Of a DNA stretch of 64,000 nt, positions 31,916-40,433 are shown piece after piece. Under the pieces are notes generated by a model. The model searched no databases, was not told the origin of the DNA, and was given only the letters and a program-made list of their open reading frames with translations. The position numbers and the translations under genes are program-made. Location: contig CAWKNC010000002.1 of NCBI GenBank assembly GCA_963851045.1, positions 930,001 through 994,000 of the forward strand, given 5' to 3'. Each line of letters begins with the position of its first letter. The stretch's first letter is position 1. Source of the DNA: WHSW01 sp963851045. Its GTDB lineage: Bacteria > Actinomycetota > Thermoleophilia > Solirubrobacterales > 70-9.

Positions 31916-32314
31916 CTACTCGGAGAGCCCTACGGCTGCGAGCGCATCGCTTCGGCTCATGATGCTTTCGAGGCGGATGACGGAGTCGCCGCGGAAGGTC
32001 CACACCTGGAAGTAGCTCATCCGCACCGGTACACCGCTACGTGGCCCCGTCGCCTGCTGATCGACTCGAACCACGACGCTGTCACCGGCATCGATGAACT
32101 CCACGCCGGCGATCGTCGCCTCCACGAAGTCCTTGAGGAAGTCGTTGCGCATGTACGCGCTGATTCCATCGCGCCCATGGTGTGCTCCGGCCTCGGGAAA
32201 GTCGTGGCGCAGCACGAGCACGACGTGCTCGTCGTAAATCTCCGTCCCGCCGAAGTCGCCGATCTCCCAGCGCTCGTAGAGCCGCCTCAGGGTTTCGACG
32301 TGGTCGGCGGGCAT
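31916..32314 (-). CDS. NTF2-like (SnoaL-type) protein
   Basis: 132 residues with the alpha/beta cone fold pattern of SnoaL-like proteins: VETLRRLYERWEIGD at the start, HHGRDGISAYMRNDF in the middle, then strands VVRVDQQATG and SYFQVWTFRGDSVIRLE. No catalytic residues can be assigned. It is immediately downstream of the DUF2304-GT2 gene (2 nt apart) and likely shares its transcript. Function unknown. Confidence 0.82.
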   Translation of the reverse strand: MPADHVETLRRLYERWEIGDFGGTEIYDEHVVLVLRHDFPEAGAHHGRDGISAYMRNDFLKDFVEATIAGVEFIDAGDSVVVRVDQQATGPRSGVPVRMSYFQVWTFRGDSVIRLESIMSRSDALAAVGLSE

Positions 32315-32316
32315 GG

Positions 32317-33384
32317 CTAGCGCAGCCAGGTCCGAACGATCGCGTTGGCGAAGCCCATGCCGTAGCGGATCACTGCCGGCTTCTTCGAATGGCCCGAGAG
32401 GCGGCTGACGACCGTCACCGGCACCTCCTTCGCCGGGACCCCTCGTTTGATCGCCTCGATCATGAACTCGGAGGTGTGGAATTGCTCCTGGCGCAGGACG
32501 AGCTGGGGGAGGACGTCGGCGCGAACGGCGCGGTAGCCGTTGGAGCAGTCGGTCACATGGGTTCGCGTGATGAAGGAGACGAGCTTGTTGAAGAAGACGA
32601 TCCCGGCCTCGCGGGCGGGGTGGTTGCGCTCCGCCTCGCCGAGAACGCGTGAGCCGTGTGCGACGGCGACCTCGCCGTCGAGCACCGGCTTGACCAGGCG
32701 CTCCATCTCCTCGGGCAGATGCTGGCCGTCGGCGTCAAGGGTGACGACGACCGTCGCGCCCGAGTCCGAGAGCAGCCGATAGCCGGTGCGAAGCGCGGCG
32801 CCGCCGCCGCGATTGATCACGTGGCGGGCGACGGTCGCACCGTGGGCCGTTGCGACCTCATCGGTGCCGTCGCGCGAGCCGTCGTCGACCACGAGCGTCG
32901 CGGTGGCCACGCCGCAGACGGCGGCCGGGATCCGGTCGAGCACCTGGCCGACGTTGTCGGCCTCGTTGTAGGCGGGAACGAGAACGCCGATGTGATCGCG
33001 GAAGCGCTCCGGGCTGCCGGCGGCGCGAAACTGCTCCCAGGCGATTCCCTCGAGAATCGCCGAAAGCTCGCTCGTCATCCGCGAGTTCTGGCTCAACGCT
33101 CGCAGTACGAGAACGAACAGGACGACGATCGCGAAGATCGCCACGCCAACGATGCGGGTGCCGTTCTCACGTTCGAACGAAAAGGCCGAGAGCAGCGCAT
33201 CGGGGATCTCGGTGCCGGCCACCACCACGAGCGCGAGCGCGACAACGAGCAGGATGAGCACGTCGAAATTACGCAGCTCGCGGCGGCGGGCGATCGCGTA
33301 TGCGGCGATCAGCGCGGCAACGGCCAGGCCGCCTGCACGAATTGCTGTGAGCTCAGGCGGAAACAGCCCGGCAACGGTTTGCAT
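32317..33384 (-). CDS. DUF2304-like membrane domain fused to GT2 glycosyltransferase
   Basis: 355 residues. Residues about 1-115 hold three membrane helices with the DUF2304 pattern (IPDALLSAFSFERENGTRIV, then VLFVLVLRALSQ). Residues about 130-355 are a family 2 glycosyltransferase: VLVPAYNEADNVGQVLDRIP, VVDDGSRDGTDE, the DxD motif in TLDADGQH and YRAVRADVL. DPM1-type enzymes load a sugar onto polyprenyl phosphate. DUF2304 and GT2 are usually separate neighbouring genes, so the fusion is notable. Divergent from sqdB with 29 nt between starts. Substrate unknown. Confidence 0.88.
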   Translation of the reverse strand: MQTVAGLFPPELTAIRAGGLAVAALIAAYAIARRRELRNFDVLILLVVALALVVVAGTEIPDALLSAFSFERENGTRIVGVAIFAIVVLFVLVLRALSQNSRMTSELSAILEGIAWEQFRAAGSPERFRDHIGVLVPAYNEADNVGQVLDRIPAAVCGVATATLVVDDGSRDGTDEVATAHGATVARHVINRGGGAALRTGYRLLSDSGATVVVTLDADGQHLPEEMERLVKPVLDGEVAVAHGSRVLGEAERNHPAREAGIVFFNKLVSFITRTHVTDCSNGYRAVRADVLPQLVLRQEQFHTSEFMIEAIKRGVPAKEVPVTVVSRLSGHSKKPAVIRYGMGFANAIVRTWLR

Positions 33385-33398
33385 GGGGGGTCATTCTG

Positions 33399-33404
33399 TA
33401 CCCT
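33399..33404 (+). promoter_or_regulatory. Putative -10 (TACCCT) of sqdB
   Basis: TACCCT ends 9 nt before the ATG at 33414, within a 29-nt divergent gap. Confidence 0.35.
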
Positions 33405-33413
33405 CGCGCGGCT

Positions 33414-34629
33414 ATGCGGATCCTGATCTTGGGCGGTGACGGCTACCTTGGCTGGCCCACCGCGATGCGCTTCTCCGAGCGCGGCCACGACGTCTCGATC
33501 GTCGACAACTTCTCGCGCCGCCGTTGGCACACCGAGCTCTCGACCGATTCACTGACGCCGATAGCGTCGCTGACCGACCGCATCGAGGCCTGGCGCGAGG
33601 TCTCCGGCAGAGATATCCACCCGTACGTCGGCTCGATCGAGGACTTCACCTTCCTCGACGCGGTGATCGCCGAGACACTGCCCGAGGCGATCATCCATTA
33701 CGGAGAGCAGCCATCGGCGCCGTACTCGATGAAGTCGCGTGAGACGGCGGTCGAGACCCAGTACACGAACGTGATCGGCAACCTCAACCTGCTCTTTGCG
33801 ATCCGCGACCGGGTGCCGGACTGCCATCTGGTCAAGCTCGGGACGATGGGGGAGTACGGCACTCCCAATATCGACATCGAAGAGGGCTACATCGAGATCG
33901 AGCACAACGGGCGCAAGGACACGCTGCCGTTCCCGAAGCTCCCGGGCTCGCTCTATCACCTGTCAAAGGTCCACGACTCCCACAACATCCACTTCGCCTG
34001 CCGGATCTGGGGCCTGCGAGCGACCGACCTCAACCAGGGCGTCGTCTACGGGATCGAGACCGACGAGACGTCGCGCGATGAGCGCCTCGCCACTCGCTTC
34101 GACTACGACGAGTACTTCGGCACCGTCCTCAACCGCTTCTGCGTGCAGGCGGTGATCGGCCACCCGCTCACCGTCTACGGCGAGGGTGGTCAGACCCGGG
34201 GCTTTCTCAACATCCGCGACACGCTTCAGTGCGTGGAGCTCGCGGTCGCCAATCCAGCCGATCTCGGCGACTTCCGTGTCTTCAACCAGTTCACCGAGCA
34301 GTTCTCAGTCGGGCGAGCTGGCCGAGCTGGTCGCGTCGGCCGCGGGCGAGACCGGTCGCGAGGTCGAGATCCGCAAGTTCCCGAACCCGCGCGTCGAGCT
34401 CGAGGAGCACTACTACAACGCCACCAACACGAAGCTTCTGGACCTCGGCCTCGAGCCGCACCTGCTCGGCCAGGAGCTCGTCACCTCGATGCTCGGCACG
34501 ATCGAGCGTTATCGCGATCGCGTGATCAATCGCGCGATCCTGCCGCGTACGCAGTGGAAGCCCGGGGAACTCACGGCGAGGTCGCAGAGCCCGCGTCGGC
34601 TTGACTGCTCAGGGCCTGTGGGAGGCTGA
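33414..34629 (+). pseudogene. sqdB: UDP-sulfoquinovose synthase (SQD1/SqdB-like), one frameshift
   Basis: Strong match to the sulfolipid enzyme that makes UDP-sulfoquinovose from UDP-glucose and sulfite. Seen: Rossmann start ILGGDGYLGWPTAMRFSERG, HYGEQPSAPYSM, KLGTMGEYGTPNIDIEEGYI, YHLSKVHDSHNIHF, TDLNQGVVYG, LTVYGEGGQTRGFLNIRDT and FNQFTEQFSV. After that the frame is lost; GELAELV and the family tail NPRVELEEHYYNATNTKLL, GLEPHLL continue in the next frame to 34629. Reading GTCGGGCGAG at about 34313-34322 with one G fewer restores FSVGELAELV. So the gene is either a one-base pseudogene or intact with an indel in the sequence. Context: GT2 gene divergent, indel-rich NHL gene behind. Confidence 0.85.
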
Positions 34630-34642
34630 GCGCTCGTGGCGA

Positions 34643-36566
34643 ATGATTCGCCGCCAAGAGTCATGGATGTCGCGTCGGATCTCGAGGTCGCGACTCGCGC
34701 TGGCCTGCCATCCGCATCGCCGCGGGCTGGTCCGGCTCGCTGCGACTAGCTTCCCGGCGTCACCGAGCACGCGGGGCGATCGCCCGGGCCCTCAGCCCGA
34801 CCGTCGTCGAGCATCCGGCGGCCGGGTTCCAGAGCACCGTCGCCGATCGAGGTCGGCCGCGAGCGGTGACATCTACGTCGGCGACGCGACGCACCGACCG
34901 GGTCAACCAGTTCGGTCCGACGGGACCTTCATCCGAGCCTGGGGCTGGGACGTGATTCCGGCGGACGCAGCACCCGCGTTTGAGATCTGCACGACTGCGT
35001 GCCAGGCGGGCGCCAACGGCGCCGGACCGGGCCAGTTCGCGAGCGTGGACGGGATCGCGCAGGCCCGACCGGCGCCCTGTTCGTCTCGCAATTCATCAAT
35101 AACCACCGGATCGGTTCACCGACGAGCGGCCTGTTCGAGCAGGGACGTGGGTGGGGCGTCGACGACGGGCGCCGAACGACTTCGAGGTGTGCAGCGAGTC
35201 GGCCCGGGTGCCAGGCCGGTATCGGTCGGGTAGCGGCGCGTAAGCCAGCTGACCTCCCCGAGCGGCATCGCTGATCGCCCGAGTTGGATCTACGTCACCG
35301 AGACGGTGAGCGGAGGTCGCGATCAGCCGATTCACCGTAAATGGCGTTCCAGTCGGCTCCGTGCCGTTCTTCGGCCAGACCGGGGCCGGCCAGCTGAGCG
35401 GCCCCGCGAGGTCTCGCGATCGACCCCGCGGCAACGTCCTGGTCGTGGACGCAGGCAACAACCGCGTCACGCGAGTTCGACTTCGGCCGATGGCGACTTC
35501 GTCCGCCGCTGCGGGCTTCGACGTGATCCCGGCGAGGCGCCAGCTGGGCTCGAGGTCGTGCACACGTCGGCTGTCAGGCCGCCACCCGGCGGCCGCTGCG
35601 GGCCGGGATCCAGATGGCGACGCCGGCGCCGGAGGTCTCGGCATCGCCGTCGACGCCGCCGGTCACATCTTCGTCGCCGACCTGACGGCAACAGTCGCAT
35701 CGCGCGAGTATGCGGCCGACGCTCAGCTTCGTCCGTGCATGGGGCTTCGACGTGCATCACCGAGCGGGGCCGACGGGGTTCGAGAATGCACGACCGCGAC
35801 CGGCTGCGCCGGCCGGGGTCGCGTGTCCGCTGAACGTGCTGCGACACCCGGCCAGCTCGACAAGCCGGCCGACATCGCGATCGACTCAACCGGTCGCGGT
35901 GCTCGTCGTCGACTACGAGGGCCGCCGACGTACGCGGTTCGCCGATGACACGCCACCTTCGGACGCTCGACCCCGACTGAGCCGCTCCCAGCGACAACGA
36001 CCTGATCCGATGACCGTACCGATCCGACTACCGGACCGATCCGAAGCGACAGCCAACCGCGCGCTGCAGCGAGCGTGTGCACGTCGCCAACGAAGTCCGC
36101 AAGGCGAACGGTCACAGACGCAACAAGGCGCAACGGCACGCTGCCTGCTCGATCGCCTTCACCGCGGACGCGACCGCGACGCTCCGCTGCACGCTCGACA
36201 ACGAGCCGAAGGTCCGGAGCGCCGAGCGCGAAGCTCGTCCTGGTCTACACGGCGGCAGCGTGCCAGCCAGGCGGGTCAGAGCGCGAGGGGTTCGCGGCAG
36301 GTCGATCGCGGTCACCGACAACACGATGGCCACGCTAGTTCGCGGCACCGGACACCGCGAGAACGTCTCCGCGTGCTCGGCTCCGATGTCATACGCCGAG
36401 GTCACCCCGCCGCGTGAGCGCTCAGGCCTGCGCCCGGCGAAGGTGAAGCTGGAGAAGGCAAGGCAAGCTCAAGAAGGCGAAGGAATCCGGCAAGAAGAAT
36501 CGGATCAAGAAGGCCAAGAAGAAGGTCAAGAAGGCAAAGAAGCGGGTCGCTGAGGCCTGCGATTAG
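34643..36566 (+). pseudogene. NHL-repeat secreted protein broken by many indels
   Basis: No long frame exists, yet fragments of one protein run in order through all three plus frames: a possible signal region (SRLALAC), GTFIRAWGWDVIPADAAPAF near 34917, TGALFVSQFINN near 35070, VPFFGQTGAGQLSGP and GNVLVVDAGNNRVT near 35360-35470, GLGIAVDAAGHIFVADL near 35635, SFVRAWGFDV near 35730, GQLDKPADIAIDSTG near 35850, FTADATATLRCTLDNEP near 36150 and a Lys-rich end KKAKKRVAEACD with TAG at 36564-36566. NHL blades of the GWDVxP style are common in Solirubrobacterales extracellular proteins (family knowledge). At least eight frame changes are needed, so this is a decayed gene or a low-quality sequence tract; it continues the indel seen in sqdB. 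Confidence 0.75.
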
Positions 36567-36614
36567 GCCTTGCGCAGGCCGCCGTACTTCCGCTTGCGAG
36601 CGGGGAAATCGACA

Positions 36615-36642
36615 TTGACGGCCTTGGGACCACCGCTATCAT
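36615..36642 (+). promoter_or_regulatory. Promoter of ilvBN (TTGACG, 16 bp, TATCAT)
   Basis: The best sigma-70-like promoter in the window: TTGACG at 36615-36620, 16-bp spacer, TATCAT at 36637-36642, then 9 nt to the ilvB ATG, so the mRNA should be leaderless and there is no room for an attenuator. Confidence 0.7.
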
Positions 36643-36651
36643 CGCTCGCTC

Positions 36652-38331
36652 ATGCGCGCCGCTGACGCACTCTTCCAAGCCCTTGCAGCCGAGGGCGTCG
36701 AGCACATCTTCGGCATCCCCGGCGGGGCGAACCTGCCCACCTACGACGCGCTTTACGACGCTGATCTGACGCATATCCAGGCGCGCCACGAGGCTGGCGC
36801 CGGACATGCGGCGGAGGGCTACGCCAAGGCTTCAGGACGAGTGGGAGTCGCCCTCGCGACCTCCGGACCCGGTGCGACCAACATGGTCACGCCGATCGCG
36901 GACGCGATGATGGACTCGGTCCCGACCGTCTTCATCACCGGCCAGGTGCGCACCGACATGATCGGGACCGACGGCTTCCAGGAGGCCGATGTCACCGGGA
37001 TCACGCTGCCGATCGTCAAGCACTCGATGATGGTTCAGGACCCGCGCAAGATCCCCGAGTACATCCACGCCGCCTTCCATATCGCCAAGACCGGCCGTCC
37101 CGGACCGGTGCTGGTCGACATCCCGCAGGATCTCTCGCGAGCCGAGATCGAGTACACACCCCCCGAGGGGCTTCCGAACCTGCCCGGCTACAAGCCGCCC
37201 ACCGAGGGCAACATCAAGCAGATCCGGATCGCCGCAAAGGCACTGGCGAACTCACGGCGCCCGGTGATCTACGGCGGCGGCGGGATCATCAACGCCGGCG
37301 CCTCCGAGGAGTTCCGCGACTTCTGCACGGCCGACCGTCTGCCGGTCACCCTCACCGTTATGGGACTCGGTGCCTTCCCGGCGCCGCACGAGCAGTGGCT
37401 CGGGATGCTCGGCATGCACGGCACCCGCACGGCGAACTACGCCATGGACGAGGCAGACCTGATCGTCTGTGTCGGCGCCCGCTTCGACGACCGGATCACC
37501 GGCAAGCTCTCGGAGTTCGCGCCCCGCGCCAAGTTTGTTCACATCGACGTCGACCCGGCTGAGATCTCGAAGAACGTCCCGGCCCACATCCCGATCGTCG
37601 GCGACGCCAAGGATGTTCTCGCCAAGCTCGCCCGCGAGTACAAGGCGCTCAAGCCCGACTCCTCGCGACTGGATGAGTGGTGGAAGCAGATCCGCGAGTG
37701 GCAGACCACCTGGCCGCTTCGCTATGAGGACTCGCGGGATTCCGAGATCAAGCCGCAGTTCATGGTCGAGTCGATGTACGAGGCCACCGAGGGTGACGCG
37801 ATCATCACCTCCGACGTCGGCCAGCACCAGATGTGGGCGGCGCAGTACTACCACTTCTCCGAGCCGCGCCGGTGGTTGAACTCCGGTGGGCTCGGAACGA
37901 TGGGATTCGGCCTCCCGGCCGCGATCGGCGCCAAGGTCGCGTGCCCCGACCACCCGGTCGTCTGCCTCTCAGGCGACGGCAGCCTCGTGATGAACGTCCA
38001 GGAGTTCGCGACCGCGGCCGCCCACGACGTACCGGTGAAGGTCTTCCTCATGAACAACGGCCACTTCGGCATGGTCCGCCAGTGGCAGGAGCTCTTTTGG
38101 GAGGAGCGCTATCAGTCGGTTGAGATGGGGCCGAGCCCCGAGTGGCCGAAGCTCGCGGAGGCGTTCGGCTGGACCGGCATGCAGTGCACCGACAAGGGCG
38201 ACCTGCGTGAGGCGATGACGACCGCGCTCGAGACCGACGGCCCCGTGTTGCTCGACGTTCACGTGACCAAGGACGAGAACTGCTACCCGATGATTCCGGC
38301 CGGAGCCGCTGCCAGGGACATGGTCGGCTGA
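36652..38331 (+). CDS. ilvB: Acetolactate synthase large subunit
   Basis: 559 residues, TPP-dependent enzyme for the first common step of branched-chain amino acid synthesis. Seen: FGIPGGANLPTYDAL, RHEAGAGHAAEGYAKASG with the catalytic Glu, SGPGATNMVTPIADA, the FAD-region YGGGGIINAGA and the TPP motif GDGSLVMNVQEF ending in MNNGHFGM. Complete length. Its TGA overlaps the ilvN ATG. A strong promoter lies directly upstream. Confidence 0.96.
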   Translation: MRAADALFQALAAEGVEHIFGIPGGANLPTYDALYDADLTHIQARHEAGAGHAAEGYAKASGRVGVALATSGPGATNMVTPIADAMMDSVPTVFITGQVRTDMIGTDGFQEADVTGITLPIVKHSMMVQDPRKIPEYIHAAFHIAKTGRPGPVLVDIPQDLSRAEIEYTPPEGLPNLPGYKPPTEGNIKQIRIAAKALANSRRPVIYGGGGIINAGASEEFRDFCTADRLPVTLTVMGLGAFPAPHEQWLGMLGMHGTRTANYAMDEADLIVCVGARFDDRITGKLSEFAPRAKFVHIDVDPAEISKNVPAHIPIVGDAKDVLAKLAREYKALKPDSSRLDEWWKQIREWQTTWPLRYEDSRDSEIKPQFMVESMYEATEGDAIITSDVGQHQMWAAQYYHFSEPRRWLNSGGLGTMGFGLPAAIGAKVACPDHPVVCLSGDGSLVMNVQEFATAAAHDVPVKVFLMNNGHFGMVRQWQELFWEERYQSVEMGPSPEWPKLAEAFGWTGMQCTDKGDLREAMTTALETDGPVLLDVHVTKDENCYPMIPAGAAARDMVG

Positions 38332-38885
38332 TGGGCGAGCCAGGCACACAGGACGTCGTCCGCCTCGAGGACCTCGAGGCCTCGCGCCAGCTCACCGGGC
38401 GCAAGCACATCCTCTCGCTGCTGGTCGAAAACCGCCCGGGTGTGCTCGCTCGGATCGCCGGCCTGTTCAGCCGCCGCGGCTTCAACATCGACACGCTCGC
38501 CGTTGGTCCGACCGAGGATCCCGACATTTCGCGGATCACCCTCACCCTCGACGGCGCAGTCCACCCGATCGACCAGGTGACCAAGCAGCTTCACAAGCTC
38601 GTCAACGTGATCAAGATCCGCGACATGGAGCCGGGTTCCACGACCACTCGCGAGATGGCGCTGTTTCGCGTTAACGCCTCCGTCGAGAGCCGCTCGGAGA
38701 TCATGCAGTTCGCCGAGATCTACGAGGCCAAGGTCGTCGACGTCTCCCGTCGCTCGCTGACCATCGAGGTCACCGGCTCGCAGGAGAAGATCGACTCTTT
38801 CGAGGCGATGATCCGCCCGCACGGCCTGATCGAGATGGCGCGCACGGGCGAGGTCGCGATCACCAAGTCCCGTCCCGAGCACTGA
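38331..38885 (+). CDS. ilvN: Acetolactate synthase small (regulatory) subunit
   Basis: 184 residues with two ACT-type domains: HILSLLVENRPGVLARIAGL and GFNIDTLAVGPTEDPDISRI in the first, then TREMALFRVN and KVVDVSRRSLTIEVTGSQEK in the second. It activates IlvB and mediates valine feedback. The start overlaps the ilvB stop by one base, giving coupled translation. About 15 extra N-terminal residues precede the ACT domain. Confidence 0.95.
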   Translation: MGEPGTQDVVRLEDLEASRQLTGRKHILSLLVENRPGVLARIAGLFSRRGFNIDTLAVGPTEDPDISRITLTLDGAVHPIDQVTKQLHKLVNVIKIRDMEPGSTTTREMALFRVNASVESRSEIMQFAEIYEAKVVDVSRRSLTIEVTGSQEKIDSFEAMIRPHGLIEMARTGEVAITKSRPEH

Positions 38886-38908
38886 GGCTCGCGCCTCACC
38901 TGCCGGAG

Positions 38909-38914
38909 TAGCCT
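38909..38914 (+). promoter_or_regulatory. Putative -10 (TAGCCT) of menF
   Basis: TAGCCT ends 7 nt before the GTG at 38922. Confidence 0.4.
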
Positions 38915-38921
38915 CAACCGC

Positions 38922-40307
38922 GTGATCGCGGTCGACTCACTGCTCGCCGAGCTCGGCGCTGCGCTCGAGGCGGCGGAACCGCACCGACGCATCGTCAGCG
39001 TCACGGCTCGCGTCGACATCGACGACCCGGCGGCGGTGGTCTTCGCATCGCGTCTGGCGAGTGACCGCTGGTTTTGCTGGGAACAGCCCGATCGCGACGG
39101 GTTCGCCCTCGCCGCCCTGGGCTCCGCCCACGAGGTCGTGGCTCGTGGGCCGAAGCGATTCACCGATGTGGCGCGCGAGCTTGCCCGCATTGGGCGCGGC
39201 GCGATCTCGCGCGGCGCTGAGGAGGCTCCGCCAGGGGCTGGCCCGGTGTGGACCGGCGGTTTTGCGTTCGCGGAGAGCGGCGCCGCGAGTGGCCAATGGT
39301 CGTCGCTGCCTCCGGCGTTGCTCGTGTTGCCCGAGCTGAGCCTCCTGCGGGTGGCGGGGGAGACGTACCTGACCCTGACGACGCTCGCCGGCGGAAACGG
39401 CGCCGCTGCGCGCGAACGACTCGAGCGACGGCTGCTCTCGCTCCGCTCGCAACCGCTGGCGCTGCTCGACCCGAGTCCGACTGAAGCTCCCTCGATTTCA
39501 AGCGTTCTCCCGCCGAGCCACTTCGAAAACGCGGTTGAGACTGCGGTCGGCCGTATCCGCGCCGGCGAACTCGACAAGGTGGTTCTGGCGCGTGAGGTTG
39601 CCGTCGAGAGCTCGTCCGCGCACGATCCTGCAGCGGTCTTCGGGGCCCTGCGAGAGTTGTTTCCGTCCTGCTTTTCGTTTTGCGTCGGCACGCCCGAGGC
39701 GGCGTTCCTGGGCGCTAGCCCCGAGCTTCTCGTCCGCCGTCGCGGGGCGAGCGTGGCGACCGTGGCGCTCGCCGGCTCGACCCGCCGCAGCGCTGACCCC
39801 GCCGTCGACGACCATCTGGCCGAGCAACTCCTGCAGAGCAAGAAGAATCAGAGCGAGCACCGGATCGTCGCTCGGCGGATCGAGCGCAAGCTCTCATCCC
39901 GCTCGGTGTGGGTCCAGGCGGGAGCTGAGCCGGAGGTGATCAAGGTCGCGAACATCCAGCACCTCGCCACCCCGGTGCACGCGCAGCTGGCAGATCCGTC
40001 CTCGGCGGTTGACCTCGCGGGGCTCCTGCACCCGACGCCGGCGGTTGGAGGCGAGCCTGATGCCAAGGCACGGGCGGTGATCGGCGAGCTGGAGCAGATG
40101 GACCGCGGTTGGTACGCGGGCCCTGTGGGCTGGATGGACGCTGCCGAGGACGGCGAGTTCTGCGTGGCGCTGCGCTCCGCGCTCCTGCGCGACCGCACCG
40201 CCCGGCTGTTCGCCGGGGCCGGAATCGTCGCCGACTCCGATCCCTCAGCCGAGCTCGCCGAGACGGAGCTCAAGCTCGAGGCGTTGCTGCCGCTGCTGGC
40301 CAGCTAA
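38922..40307 (+). CDS. menF: Isochorismate synthase
   Basis: 461 residues of the chorismate-binding family. The C-terminal catalytic half shows GELDKVVLAREV, PEAAFLGASPELLVRR, LQSKKNQSEHRIVARR, LLHPTPAVGGEP and the end FAGAGIVADSDPSAELAETE. It converts chorismate to isochorismate. The menD, menC, menB, menA and menE genes that follow within 8 kb point to menaquinone rather than siderophore use. GTG start set by TAGCCT 7 nt upstream. Confidence 0.93.
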   Translation: MIAVDSLLAELGAALEAAEPHRRIVSVTARVDIDDPAAVVFASRLASDRWFCWEQPDRDGFALAALGSAHEVVARGPKRFTDVARELARIGRGAISRGAEEAPPGAGPVWTGGFAFAESGAASGQWSSLPPALLVLPELSLLRVAGETYLTLTTLAGGNGAAARERLERRLLSLRSQPLALLDPSPTEAPSISSVLPPSHFENAVETAVGRIRAGELDKVVLAREVAVESSSAHDPAAVFGALRELFPSCFSFCVGTPEAAFLGASPELLVRRRGASVATVALAGSTRRSADPAVDDHLAEQLLQSKKNQSEHRIVARRIERKLSSRSVWVQAGAEPEVIKVANIQHLATPVHAQLADPSSAVDLAGLLHPTPAVGGEPDAKARAVIGELEQMDRGWYAGPVGWMDAAEDGEFCVALRSALLRDRTARLFAGAGIVADSDPSAELAETELKLEALLPLLAS

Positions 40308-40433
40308 CCGCACCGGTAGCCGACCCACCGGGTGGCGTGGCGCGCGCCTTAGGGGTTCGCCGGCGAATGTTCGGGTGGCGGGTTTGGGGTGCGCCCTGAT
40401 GACACGGGGATGCGTGGCCCCGACCATGGCGCC

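Noticed and set aside
40308..40433. GC-rich stretch after menF as a terminator
   Set aside because: Only short imperfect stems such as ACCGGGTGG and no T-tract; not convincing.
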